Assembly: GCA_013399875.1 (NCBI GenBank)
Contig: VXAZ01001688.1
Coordinates: 444,186 to 508,185 of the forward strand
Direction: 5' to 3'
DNA: 64,000 nucleotides
Source: Gymnorhina tibicen
Lineage: Eukaryota > Chordata > Aves > Passeriformes > Artamidae
Part shown: positions 26,420-37,874 of the stretch, piece by piece
Layout of the letters: every line of letters begins with the position of its first letter
How positions within the stretch are numbered: the stretch's first letter is position 1
Program-made: the position numbers and the translations under genes
Notes under the pieces: generated by a model
The model's input: the letters and a program-made list of their open reading frames with translations, nothing else
The model's database searches: none
What the model was told of the DNA's origin: nothing

Positions 26420-26700
26420 TCCAGTGCTTTAATCACTCTTGTCATTATTCTCTCAACACTCTCCAGTTGTCATTATCCTCTTGAATTATGGAGAGGAGAG
26501 CTGCACACAGGGAATTTGCCAGCAGCAGTCGCACAAGCACCAAAACCAGGTAAAAGAACCTCTCTTATTCTCTTGAAATTTTCTTTTACATTCATTCAAG
26601 AATTCCATTAGCCCTTTTGGCCATGGTGGCTTCTCAGAGCTCACATCTGCCTGATCGTCCACAACAAACCCAGGGATAGACATTATATCCTGCTGTTCCC
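26420..26700 (-). mobile_element. Old CR1 LINE fragment, minus strand
   Basis: The plus strand follows the reverse-complement consensus of older reptile/bird CR1 closely: CACTCTCCAGTTGTCATTAT, CTCTTGAATTATGGAGAG, AGCTGCACACAGGGAATTTG, CCAGCAGCAGTCGCACAAGC, then CAGGTAAAAGAACCTCTC, CATTAGCCCTTTTGGCCATG, GAGCTCACATCTGCCTGATC and CACAACAAACCCAGGG. The stretch lies in the 3' part of the element, outside or at the end of the reverse-transcriptase frame. Divergence is higher than in the two CR1 tails near the start of the window, which fits an older subfamily. Homology may fade on toward 26790. Confidence 0.87.
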
Positions 26701-29700
26701 CACCGAAAATTTCCTGATTAATATTCTCCTGAATTATGGTTGGAAAGGGAAGTATTTCATCACCATTCTTGGTCTGAGTACACGGTCATTCGCCTGCCTA
26801 AACACAGAACAAAAATACTTACTGGCAATGGCAGCATCTTTATTCTGTACTTGGATGCTTATACTTAAATATTGCCCTTTCCTAATAATCTCATCTCTGA
26901 TTGTTCGAAGCTGAGAGGTCTTTAGTTCAGCCCTTCAATGTACAAAAGTTCTTCCAACAAACACTCCTCCTTTACCTACAGGCACACAATCCTTGCGTGC
27001 TCCTGAATATTCCCTAATGGGAAGGTACAGCAACACTCATTTAACATTTCCTGTTAATTTGGATTAGGGGCAAGCAGGATGTAGTTGGCACATCAGGTGT
27101 CATTTGGCACAATAAAGTTCTTGGAGTGACATTATGAACAGTTAACACAGACACATCCCAACTTGCCCTGCTTAAGTAAGGAAGAAAATTAGAACTCAGC
27201 ATCCCATTCTTTTAATACTGATAATACTTATCTAAAAAGTTCACAAGGCTGTTGAGAGGGTTATTTACTTGCTGTGCCAAATTCAGTTCTCTGGAGTGCT
27301 GCAAAATGGATTGGTAACGTTCTCCTCATTGTCATCACCACGGAGAACACGACATTCGTTTGCAGTAGAAAATAAACTTGTTGAACACACAGGATGGGCA
27401 TTATTTACAACTTTCCAAATTCAGAAAGAGAAGCCATTCTTCTCCACAAGCAAAACATTTTGCCAAAGAGGCACATAAAATGGAAGTATGTTTGTTTCTC
27501 CCAAATGCTGAAGGCTTGTCTGCAGATAAAAATTCAGCACGCTCTGCCTATAACTACAACTACTTTTGTACAGGCTCCAGTAACCAGCTACAGTCACACA
27601 AAATTAGCTGCTCCATTGCAGTAACATATATAAAATGCTTGTATATTAAAAATCTAGAATCTTAAAAGTCTTTGTCTTGCTCCAGGAATCCTAATGCCTA
27701 TTTCTTAGATCCTTGGGGAAATTAGGAAGCTACTAGACAAGTTAATGCTTTGAAGCTGTAATTTAAAAGGTTTTTTTAAAAGAAATTCTTTCTTTTAATT
27801 TTTTCTTCCCAAAGAACTTGGCATATTTTAAACAGGAAATTATAATAATAATTATGGATATATTGACCTCTTTGTACTCTTAGGCTGGCCACTCAAGTGA
27901 AGTAGATTTAAGCAGCTCCCTGTAGGTTTCCGTCAGCTTCCCACATTTCTGTGCCGTGGCACTTCTTGCATTCATCCTGCAAGCTGCCTAATGCACCTTA
28001 AGGTTTGAATCACTACAGAAACACTTTCCCAGGCCATTTTGTCACACGCTGTGACAAACTGAACAGGAATAAACCACCCAGGCAGCCCCAGCCCTGTGTG
28101 AACACACTGCACTCTCCTTTGGGGCCATCAGAGCCCAGCTTCCAGCTGCAGCTTTCCGTGGAGATGGTGCAAGGAAGGTTTCAGATTTTTAATTGCACTG
28201 TTTAATTTTTCACTCAGTAAAAATGGACAGGCCCCACCTGCAATATAATTGGCACTCTTGGTCTCACTGAGTAGCTCTCTGATGCTGCTGAGGCTTTGAA
28301 TGAGCCACAAGTCGTGATCCAAAGCTGTTTGATATTGGTGAACAGCCTGAAATCAACTGTCAGGCTTTGGATCAGGCCCCAAAGGTGTGATTTTGGGAAA
28401 GCTGAAGGACCACAGAGACACCAGAGTGCCACATAACACGGAGGAATACTGATCTACACTAAACTGTGGGTTTGTAATATAAATAAATTAAAAAAAAGGA
28501 AACCCCCTCTCTGCAAAAGAACTAATATATCTCTGCAAAACTCAAATATATCTGAGACACAGCTGAGCTGTAGTCAGTGTAACTGCAGAGATCAAGAAAA
28601 TATCTGGGGCTTTGGCATTATTACAATAATAATCAGAGGAAGATCTAGGGAAATATTTTCCCTTTAAATTTCTTATGCAACTTTTCTTTCTTTTCCCCTC
28701 AGCCTGGAAATGTTATGTCTCAGCCTATATGTGGAAATACAGACAATGAGGGGACGTACAAAAATAAGAACCAGTTCGGTACTCTGGAATTAAGGCCATC
28801 TGCTGCAGCTTACACCTCACCTCTAAAGATCTGGCATGTTTTTCCTGGATAAACCAAAGCAAAAAGGAAAGAGGTGTGTGAGTGTGAGAATAGATCATGG
28901 ATTTGGCACTGGTGTCAGTCTAAGCGATGCAATTGAGATGTTCCTCCACTGAAATCCTACACTAGGACTGTCAATGGCAGATAAAGAGCTCACATTACTT
29001 TCAAGAATAAGAACATAGTTCACAATAAAATACACTTTGGATTGAAAAACTGCATTTATGTCCAGGCTTAAGCACAGAGAAATCAGTTTCTTAGCACTCT
29101 ATCTCGGATCTGAATGTCCATTCTGCACACACGTTGTGCCCATTTAAGTCAAGAGATTTACCACAGTGAAAGAGAAGTGTCACCTCAGAGGCTCCGCTGC
29201 GTTTATGTGTTTAAAGACAGAAGTAGAGAGAAAGAATGAATGAATGTCCTTTTCTTATCCCCTTTCTATCCCCTCACTAACGTGCAGAGGTCTGTAATAC
29301 CCACCAAGTTCATTTCCCAGTCCTGGCAAACACGACCTCTACCTTGATGAGCAGAGATGTGGAGTTTGCTGCGTGCCCCACTCATGAAATACAGAAGATG
29401 GCCACAAAATGTCAGTCTTATGGGACATCCAGAATCTTTTAAGAAAGAAATATCCCTCCTAACTCCAAAGAAGTGATTTACATACAAACCTATTTCCCTA
29501 AATATCTGTTTCCTGAAAGCAGAGGCTACAATTATTGCAATGGATGCATTGTTGCGTGCCTTAATCATAACAGGATTTACAGAAGTGAAGCTGGAGTTTA
29601 AAGCAACCCAGATCCACCTGACGGTCTACAAAGGTAACGAAGCATTACTTTTATTGTTAACATTGCTGCTAAAATGAGATGTTTGGTGATTCAGACCTGT

Positions 29701-30342
29701 ACAAAACACCCATAGCTCAGTCATGTAAAACTGGCTCACTTTAAGCAGCACTGACATAACTGTTTATCTGCTTTGCTTGTTTTAGTCCTCCAAAGGCAGA
29801 GACAAGGAACACCCTGACATTAATTGTGCCATTTCTTGATATTAATACTTTTTTTGCCCCTTGGCAGGATTGCCCCCTCTTCATGTTCAATGCCAGACAT
29901 AAAACTTCCCATACCTCTGTCACTGATGAGAACAGTAACAAACAATGACAAGCTGATATGAAAGAAACTGGTTTTTGCACTTCAGGACAATTCACATCAC
30001 AACACAACACAAATGTAGAATATTCATGATTTACAGTAAGAAAGTGAGTTTTTGACTCCCTAATGAACAGAAGAGAGCTAAGCTTATGTTATAAATAAGA
30101 AGTTTTAATCATTATTATCATTAAAGAATGACATGTCCCACCAATTCAAAACTGAAGTGGTGAAAGGAAGTTTTTAACGGGATTTCCTGTGGTATCTCTC
30201 ACTAACTATTTTAAACCCTTCCTCCACACATATTTACATACATCTATATGTAACCGTTCACACAGGGTAGTAACAGCTCTACAGGATCTCAGCCTCCAGT
30301 CAAAAAGTCTGCTTGGAAGAGTCTTGAGATACTGACACAAAG
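26701..30342. other. Non-coding stretch, nothing recognised
   Basis: No gene or clear transposon is visible in this 3.6 kb. Part of 27660-27870 is AT-rich. Open frames are short and scattered. Confidence 0.5.
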
Positions 30343-30987
30343 ATGGCACAGGAAAACAGCACTCTCCCGTCCCAGGAACAGGACATTCCTCCGGGGAAGG
30401 ATTTAGAAAGCAACAGTGAGACGACTTTGTGAAGTAACTTCATGGGACAGTGTTTGTTTAGAAAGAAAAGCTGAAAAGAAAAAGGAGCTGGTGAGTCTCT
30501 TGGTCCAGGTCATGTTCACCAAAAGGAAGTGCAGTTTTCAGACTACGACCAGCAAAGCTGCTCACAGCAGAACCCAAATGCACCTGTTAGGAAGGCAGAG
30601 AAAGCCCAGGAGAAGCTCTTACAGCTGACGGGATCAGGGAAGGAGGGGCATGTCAGCCACATTTTCTATTAAACACAACCACTGGGAGCTCAAAAGCAGA
30701 TTCATTTCCGTGTGCCAGAGGGGGAACAGCACAGCTGGGAAGCATTGGGCCTTGAGCGAGCACCCAAACAGCAGGACACGAACTCAGCTCGTGCTGCTGT
30801 GCCACCACCCCTCTGTGCCCAGGAACCAAGGCAGACCTTGAAAACACTTTTAACTTCACCTGCTCTTGACTCACACCGAGCTTCAAGGATTTCCTTTAGC
30901 CAGGGCTGGTTCTCAAGGCAGACAAATCTAGAACTCCGTGGCAGCATCCCCAATGCACAAACTGCCTCAGCACCACTACGTTCCTGA
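30343..30987 (+). other. Stop-poor stretch, possible decayed coding sequence
   Basis: In one frame, starting with ATG at 30343, only three stops (30430, 30472 and 30670) occur in about 215 codons before TGA at 30985. Roughly ten would be expected by chance. The translation is polar and Gln/Glu/Lys/Ser-rich (for example KEVQFSDYDQQSCSQQNPN at 30523-30579, APVRKAEKAQEKLLQL just after). I recognise no family. Against it, the minus strand is also fairly open here (30653-30953), so locally higher G+C may explain part of the effect. It could be a pseudogene, several exons with small introns, or chance. Confidence 0.2.
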
Positions 30988-31021
30988 GGTATCCAGGAGT
31001 TTACCCTGCCTTTCTTCCTAG

Positions 31022-31115
31022 CCTCAGCTTCAGAAACAGCTGGATGACTCCAGCCAAAGCTTTCCAGAGCAGGACCTCAGGAGACAGCTGGAGCAGACAA
31101 CTTGTGCTCAGGCAG
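31022..31115 (+). other. Candidate 94-nt exon with coiled-coil-like translation
   Basis: A good acceptor (CCCTGCCTTTCTTCCTAG at 31004-31021) precedes a 94-nt segment that ends at a consensus donor (GGCAG|GTGAGG, junction after 31115). The only convincing frame is fully open through the segment. It reads as a Gln/Leu/Glu-rich, coiled-coil-like peptide (PQLQKQLDDSS at the start, DLRRQLEQ near the end). It lies 35 bp downstream of the stop-poor stretch, in a different frame. No gene family was recognised and no partner exon is established. Splice-like pairs also occur by chance in non-coding DNA. Confidence 0.25.
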
Positions 31116-32196
31116 GTGAGGTCTGCAAAGCTGTGAGTGACTGAGGATGGGTCAGTGCCACCCTCACTGCTCTGGCACTGCTCTGTCCCCAGCGCCTGCA
31201 GGTGTCATGGGGCTCACAGCACTCATCCTTCCCTCCTCGCTAAAAACAGGAGCAATGAATGACATCCAAAGCAGTGGGTAGATGTGAACAGCAGTTAAAA
31301 GTGTGGAAGAAATGAAAGCATGATTTATGACTCAAATACCTGAAACGGAAGCACAAAAACTTCTGTGTTCTGTTTAAATCCGGGGAGATTTCGCTGCAGT
31401 GACCAGCTAACCCGTGCCTGGACTTCTGGACCCTAAACCTTCTGCCTAATCCCATTCATTCCTGTTTGTTCCTTTTGCTAATACTGGCCTTTTTAATTTC
31501 CCTTCATTTGGAAGCACCAGCCCTCCCAATACCTTTAACCACCCTCATTGCACTTTCATTGAAATCAATGGGGCTTTGCAAATTACCATTGTAGAGCCGA
31601 ATCCATTATGCCCATTACAGATTTAAAAACATGATGACAAGAAGCTCATCTGCACACACAGCTCCCTCTCTTCTGCTGTAAATAACTCAGCCAGATCATT
31701 TCTTAAATCCTGAAGTGCCTAAATTATAGACTAACAATATGCAAAATTTCATCTTCAAATAATTCTATGGCCTTTTTTTTGTAGCTCTGATAACACAGCA
31801 CTTTTCACAGACTCAGCTAAACTGTGATAGCTTTTGTTTGTTTTGTCTTGTTTCTTGTTTAAAAATGGATAAAGGCATGTTGGGCCAATTTAATTTAAAT
31901 GGGATGTTCAGAGACTGAGCAGTGAAGTGGCAGAATTTCGGTTCTACATAATGTTAATAAGGAGAATTAACAATCCAGCATCACTGCATGGCCCTTCCAA
32001 ACAGGCTCTGACAAACTCCTCATCACATTAAAAACCCCTTTTCCCCTCATTAGTGCCAGGCCTGTGCCAGCAGGGAGGGAAACAGCGGAGTGGGCTCCTC
32101 AGATGTCACGAGGCAGAGGCTGATTTCACCACGGGACACCTCTGAGGTTCCAGACTGACCCCTCTGGAACTTTCTCTAGGGCCTTTCTCCGGGCCA
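31116..32196. other. Non-coding stretch with a faint ancient-repeat word
   Basis: No gene is visible. At 31555-31600 the text CATTGAAATCAATGGGGCTT resembles the 'gaagtcaatggg' word common in the 3' ends of ancient amniote LINEs, but too little is conserved for a call. Confidence 0.45.
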
Positions 32197-32289
32197 GAGG
32201 AAGGAAGGAAGGAAGGAAGGAGGGAAGGAGGGAAGGAAGGAAGGAAGGAAGGAAGGAAGGAAGGAAGGAAGGAAGGAAGGAAGGAAGGG
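32197..32289 (+). repeat. (GGAA)n microsatellite, pure purine tract
   Basis: About 90 bp of AGGAAGGA-type tetranucleotide repeat with two GGGA variants near 32220-32232. The tract is entirely purine on the plus strand and so can adopt triplex (H-DNA) structure. GGAA repeats also present arrays of ETS-type cores. The reverse strand gives spurious Pro-Ser-Phe-Leu repeat frames that should not be annotated as proteins. Confidence 0.97.
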
Positions 32290-33249
32290 CACCCACCTCA
32301 TGATGCCCCAGGAGCTGTGAATACCTTGAGCTGGTGATCTTCCTCCAGCTGTCCTTTCCCAGCCCCTCAGTGCTGTGCCAACACAACCGAGGGAGAATGA
32401 AAGCCCCCAGCTGCCGTGCCCCGTGCCATGGCTTTGGGGGACTTCCTGCTGCCACGTCTGCGGCAGAGTTTTCATTTGTGCCCCGGGGCTGGTACAAGGA
32501 AGGGAAGAGGAAGATAAAATGCAAGTGAAACGTGGGGACAGGGAAAGTGTGGGAGCACAGATGCTGTTCCCTTTTGTGTGGTGGCTCCTTCTCCCAGGGG
32601 CCCCGGACACCAAGGACACATCCCACAGGCCGCAGGTCCAGCGAGCAGCCTCGTGACCTGTCCTGTGAGACCGCCGTGGCCTGGCCAGCAGAGCCCTCCC
32701 GTGAGCAGCAAGACAAGACGCCGTGGAAGGAATAAAGCGGTTTTCCCCAAGGAACTTTCCTCCTCCTGTGGGTGGGAATGATTTAGCCCATTGTGCAGTC
32801 TCCACCACTGTGTAATTTATATTCACTGGGGTGCCAGAACTGCACAGTCTCCTCTAAATATAAGCAATTAACTCCCATTAGCATTAGTGGGAATCACTCA
32901 GGAGACTATCCACCATTATTGATTATCTCGTTTTTTGTACCAACTCAAAAAAATGTACAAAGAGAAGAAAATCACATAGTTAGTGGCTTTGGCTAAGTTA
33001 AGGCAGGCAAATTAGATTCATTATCATTCTTGAGCTAAACAGTGGGGCTTATTAGAATGTAGTTCATTTACATACTTTGATCTGATGGGTGTAGATACCT
33101 AATTATACAGCAGCCAGCAACTTATTTTTGATGTTTTTTATTAATTAATATTCAGCATTATAATTAAACGCACAGGCTGCTCTTCTGCAATTTCTTTTTT
33201 TCTTGTTGTTCTTGTTATTTCTAACACAAAAATAACTCCTAAAACGTAC
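32290..33249. other. Non-coding stretch, nothing recognised
   Basis: The first 450 bp are GC-richer with some CpG and several overlapping open frames in different readings, none with a domain. The rest (32800-33200) is AT-rich and repeat-free. Confidence 0.45.
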
Positions 33250-33483
33250 CTGTGAAGTCCATGACCAGCAACACCATGCAATGAAATATACTCCATCACT
33301 TCGAAAAAATGTGGCTGTGAGGGCAAACTCTGTGTGAACATACCCAGATTTTGATCTCTCATCCACTGGGATGGAGTAGAGGCCACAGAAGTTAGGAGAT
33401 ATTCAAGGTATGCACCGATCTGCCTCTGCCAGAGGTCTCTCGGTCTGAGCAGCTCAGAAGCCTCCTCTGCAAAGCAGGAACTC
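33250..33483 (-). other. Candidate 234-nt exon, minus strand
   Basis: On the minus strand a strong acceptor (TATTCCTTTTCCTGCAG) at 33484-33500 and a strong donor (CACAG|GTACGT) at 33244-33254 bracket exactly 234 nt (78 codons, symmetric phase). The bracketed segment is fully open in the frame that runs through it. That frame reads, for example, EEASELLRPRDLWQRQIG and QPHFFEVMEYISLHG. A second frame is also open in its 3' part (GYVHTEFALTATFFRSDG). I recognise neither. No adjacent exon was identified, so this may be a chance splice pair inside a 139-codon frame. Confidence 0.22.
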
Positions 33484-36400
33484 CTGCAGGAAAAGGAATA
33501 CCCATCCTGCTCAAACTCCAGGAGTTGCCTGATGATTAGGTCATTCAATAAACCAGCCATGAGAACTGAATTATGTACAGATCACTATGAAATAAATAAT
33601 GGAAAAAATAGCAAGTGAAGCTCACTAAGCCTTGGAATACAAAAACTTTTTTCCTGAGCAGACAGTGCCAAGCAAGCTGAAAAATTAATTTACTATTTGT
33701 TCCCAGTTTTGTTATGATTGGTATCTTCACAAGTCTGAGCCATTAGCATGCGAGTTTACAATTATCCTCTGAGCCTGGTAATGTCCTGTCATTCACCTCC
33801 AGGGATTTATGTCAGGATCCAACTCAGTTCCTAACTGATCTTCCAGCAGGACAGAATGACAGCACCATTATAGCTCCCTCCAGCAAATGATGGTAATGAT
33901 ATTATTATTCCCCTGATCAGCTTGGTGATGATTGTTTGAACTTTATCAGTATTAATAGAGAAAATAATAAAGGTATTAATATTTGAAAGCTCTCTGTATT
34001 GTATTTAGTATCATATTATTGCTACATTTTATGGCAAGTACTTTGACATTTCAGTGAATTTCCATTTACAGTATTACCACTATAATCTACTCATTTTATA
34101 ATTGCTTCTGGATACTTGTAAGGTTTAATTTCTGATTTTTCCTCTCAATAAAGAGACCTGCATATAGAATTAATATACAGTTCTCCTCACAAATTTGCAT
34201 TGTTGGCCTAGAACTGGCGGGGCTTAGAACAGCCAAAAATATTCTGTGTGACTACTGGACCAAATAAACCTTATTGACTTGTGGGGTTCCACAGTGGCCA
34301 AGACTGCCCCTAATTCTCCAGAAGTATCCTCTCCATCAGAGCTACTAAAAATATCCACAGAAAAGGGCAAGAGCTGCTGAGCAACCCAGGCTGAGAATTT
34401 CAGAAGGAACCTCAAGATGGAGAAAAACACATCAAACAACCTCCCCATGCTGGAAAAGAGTCACAAAGAGTAAAAAACGTTCCGTGCAGGGAAAGGTAGC
34501 AGGCATAATGCCTGGGTTGGGATGGGGCCATCCCACTCGGACATAATCTGGAAATAATGATGGAGAGAAACAGCTGCTAAAGAGCCTGGGAAAGGAGCTT
34601 TCTGGATTTGCCCTTGCAGGGGCTGGGCCAGGAGGAAATGCAGAGAGGAGCAATGTAGATGGACTTACTGAAGCTCCAGCTTGTGTGCAAGACAGGAAAG
34701 ACGCAGAGCACACGAACCAGAATCTGTACCTCATTTCTGGCTTGATGCTACTGAAAGCATTCCAGCAAACACTTGTCCCGTAGCACACGAACTTCTTCAG
34801 AGCAGTGTAGCTGCTCCTGCAGAACTACAGATTTCATTCCAGTATCTGCACAGAATTCGGAGTCACCTCAATTCTTCTTGTAACAACTTGCACAAAGTTA
34901 ATAAACTACAATTTTGTAGAGTTACAAGACCATAGAATCTGACTGCTCAAACCCTGTTTTTCTAAAGGGAAATAAAAAGAAAACTCTGGCTTTAAGGAAA
35001 ACACCAGCAGTGATCTGACACCTCCTTAGTTTTATGAGTGAGGCATCAAAAAGGCAACGAAGTTGGTAACTATTTCTCATTTTGAGGCTCAGCTTAAGCT
35101 GGTTTCTTTGCCTTACTCTCAGTTCCAAAGCAGCTTGTAAATCAATGCCAGACTCATCATGTGAGAGACCCTCCACGAAATGTTTATAGAACTGTGTGAT
35201 ACCCAGCGAGATGCACTGCTAGAAACTACCTCTGGTATTTCATATTCCCAGGAGCTCTCCTGAGAGCCACTCCCCAGCCTTCATAGCCAAAAATTAGGTG
35301 TGAGGAGGGGTGGCAGATGTGCAGGGGAAAGGGTTTAAACAACATCCAGGTCACTCCGTGACTCATGGCACAGGATAATGGTGGCTCTCGGGAGCCCTGA
35401 TCACCCATGGCCACCTGTAGAGATGATTTTACACAGAAAAGACAAACAGTGTTTTTAAGAAGGCCAGGATTATTAAACAGAGCCTGGATCCAGACATCTA
35501 TTTCAGACAAAGGGCTAAACCCCAACACTCAAGAAACTCTGGGTTTTAAGTTTTGCTCTTAAAATTCTCACTGTGTAAGACATGAGATTAAGAGGTCTGT
35601 TCTAAGGATCTGCTATCCAAACAGCCAGGATTCCCTTGCATTATGAAGTCACCAGGGATGGAATTGAAAGTTAAAATCTCCTCCGCCACGCCTTTATTAC
35701 CTACCAGCTCATGGAAATGCAAACACCCAAGATCACAGCGTCTCCTGTTTTCAGCCAGTTCTCAGCACAGCCCCAGACTGAACATCGTTCATTCAAGTTT
35801 TGTCCCAGCCTTCAGCCTGGCCACAGATTCGTGCCTTTCTTTGCAGGCTCTGAGGGCAGGAATTGCTGACGTTCCCCAGGAAGTCAGCAAACGGTGCTAA
35901 GAGAGTCTCACCAGCCCACAATCTCCTGTGGCTCTCGAGCTCCTGCCTGTACCAGGGCTGAATTTGTGCCAGTGTCAGGCTGCAGTAGCAGGAGCATTGA
36001 AGGAAAGCCCTGGGCTAGAGGCTGCCTCACAGTTGTATTTACAACAGCCTCGCTGTCTTTGTCAGGCCTGTTCTCCATGGAATTGCATACCCACTCAGGG
36101 TTATGAATTTGATTTATCTGCAAGATTTGAGTTTCAATCCTTGTGGAAGCAGTAGAACAATGGCACGGAGCAGGAGAAGATACAGGGAAGATATATTTGC
36201 GTGGGAATTTACCACCCAGGCCTTTGTCAAGGCCCTTCAGTGCTGATTTGCAGAGCTTTGCAATACACATTTCTTGTGTGGCGACTCCTAAATTAGTTCA
36301 GATTTACATCATTGTGGGCAGCACGAGGAAATACTGATCTGAGCCAGCAAAACAAACACCTATTTGAACTGAGGTGTCAGGAGGCACAGATGGATCGTGC

Positions 36401-36961
36401 CACCTGCACTACTCATGGGCTGCTCCTTCCAGTCCATTCCACAGCATGTTCAAGCTAAATTCTGTGAGGTTATATTACAATTATATTGATTTTCCACGGC
36501 ATTAATTTCATGGTGATGGTTTAAATTGCTTAAGGCTCTGTCCAGAATAAAGCTGAACTTGGGACAGAAAAAAACTGGAGGCATTTTGAGTGACTCAAAA
36601 GATGTCACCATGAGATACCGTGTGAGCAGCTTCCCTTCAGTGCAGCGTAACACAGGCTGCAGTTTTCCATGGATCCCATGGAAGCAGCAGCCCCAGAGGT
36701 GAAGAATGGTCCCTTACAGCAGATTCCAAAATGCTGTTTATTATGAAGCTGGAATTCATTTCAAAGCTGTTTCCAGCTGACATTCCAAGTGTAGCTGAAG
36801 GCACTTTACGTCCTACTGATGTCCTTGGACCACTTGGCAAAGTCTCCCAGTTGTAGATTCCCAAAATACAATCTGCACCCAATTTCTGGATAATACTGAA
36901 ATACCATCCCCAGCTACATCTTAGGGATGTTCCACTTTCCTGCCATAGACCTAAATCTTGC
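33484..36961. other. Non-coding stretch; AT-rich block may be regulatory
   Basis: No gene is seen. The part 33730-34180 is AT-rich, repeat-free and contains several ATTA-type words and a TTAGCATGCGAG word. That texture is common in vertebrate conserved non-coding elements but is not proof of conservation. The remainder to 36.96 kb holds only short domain-free frames. Confidence 0.4.
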
Positions 36962-37016
36962 ATTTTTCAAATCAGTGGGAGTTTTGCTTGAGGAAGAAAT
37001 AAAAGATTAGGGCTGT
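36962..37016 (+). mobile_element. Fragment of ancient LINE 3' end (L3/CR1-like)
   Basis: The text AAATCAGTGGGAGTTTTGCT followed by TGAGGAAGAAATAAAAGATT and AGGGC parallels a word chain typical of very old amniote LINE 3' ends ('tcaatgggagttttgcctgagtaaggactgcaggattgggcc'). The fragment is about 55 bp, non-coding and highly diverged. Confidence 0.45.
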
Positions 37017-37589
37017 AGAAAACACAAAGTCAGTAATTTGGCAGCCTGATTTTATAATAATCTTTGTCTAATGATTATTTAATATTGTACCAGGCTATTT
37101 AAAAGAATATTCTACAAAGTATTGGAGCTTGCTTTTCAAAGCCTGTGTAAAATGTGATTTGTAATTAGTAGCTTTAGATATGCAATGTGTGTGAGAGAAT
37201 ATTAGTATTCCATAAAAGCTGCTGTCAGTGTAAGTTATATGGAGAAGCACAAAATAATATGAATACTTAATAGCTAAAATACTTTATTTAAAATTGATTT
37301 GCTAGATTTTATAGAAGCTCCACCTGAAGAACTTAAATTATTTTTTTTCCTTTGCTTTAAATTCTCTTCTGAATAAATGAGCTAGGAACTATGACCATAA
37401 ATGACCTGAGCACTAAGGGAATATATTAAAATTTACTTTTAAGTACTTCAAAGCATTTCACTTTATTCACATATAGATACTGGATTTATTCACCCAGCTT
37501 GTTACAACAACTCTGGAAATTACCACCGTAAATGTTCGTTAAATATTCTGATATTTACAGTAGGTGTTAACGCAGTAAATTCCACTGAC
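37017..37589. other. AT-rich non-coding block, possible regulatory element
   Basis: There are no genes or repeats. The sequence from 37020 to 37300 is AT-rich with TAATGATTATTTAATATT, TAATTAG and GATATGCAATG words that resemble homeodomain and POU-type sites. It lies just upstream of a CpG-rich island. Function is a guess. Confidence 0.3.
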
Positions 37590-37874
37590 TGGCGGCACCA
37601 CCAACTCCGAGCTTGGAATGCGGCCCGCTCCCTAAAAAGTTCTGGTGCACCCTTCACTTGGCAGGAGGGGAAGCGGCTTTTCCTGCGGGCTGTACCTTTG
37701 TCGGGAGGCCCAGGCCGAGAGCGCACCAGGCTGTGCAGCAGAGGGCACTCACACTCTATGCAACAGCCGCTCCGCACCGCTGGCCGGCCCCGGGCTCGCA
37801 CAGCTCTCCCCTCTGCTGCACCGCAATTCCACACCGATTTTATTCCAGTTCCCTCGCAACTGCTGGAAGGAAGG
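37590..37874 (+). promoter_or_regulatory. Small CpG island ending at a donor-like site; possible first exon
   Basis: About 18 CpGs occur in 285 bp of roughly 62% G+C (observed/expected near 0.65 by manual count), against CpG-poor flanks. Near its downstream edge lies GGAAG|GTAAGG, a good splice donor after 37873, so the island plus donor could be an untranslated first exon transcribed rightward. No TATA box is obvious, and the open frames inside (plus 37613-38071, minus 37520-37936) have no recognisable domain. An orphan island or an enhancer is equally possible. Confidence 0.35.

Noticed and set aside
32126..32826. Minus-strand frames of 196 and 216 codons with Pro-Ser-Phe-Leu repeats
   Set aside because: The repeats are a translation of the GGAA microsatellite, and two frames are open at once, as expected from simple sequence and not from coding.
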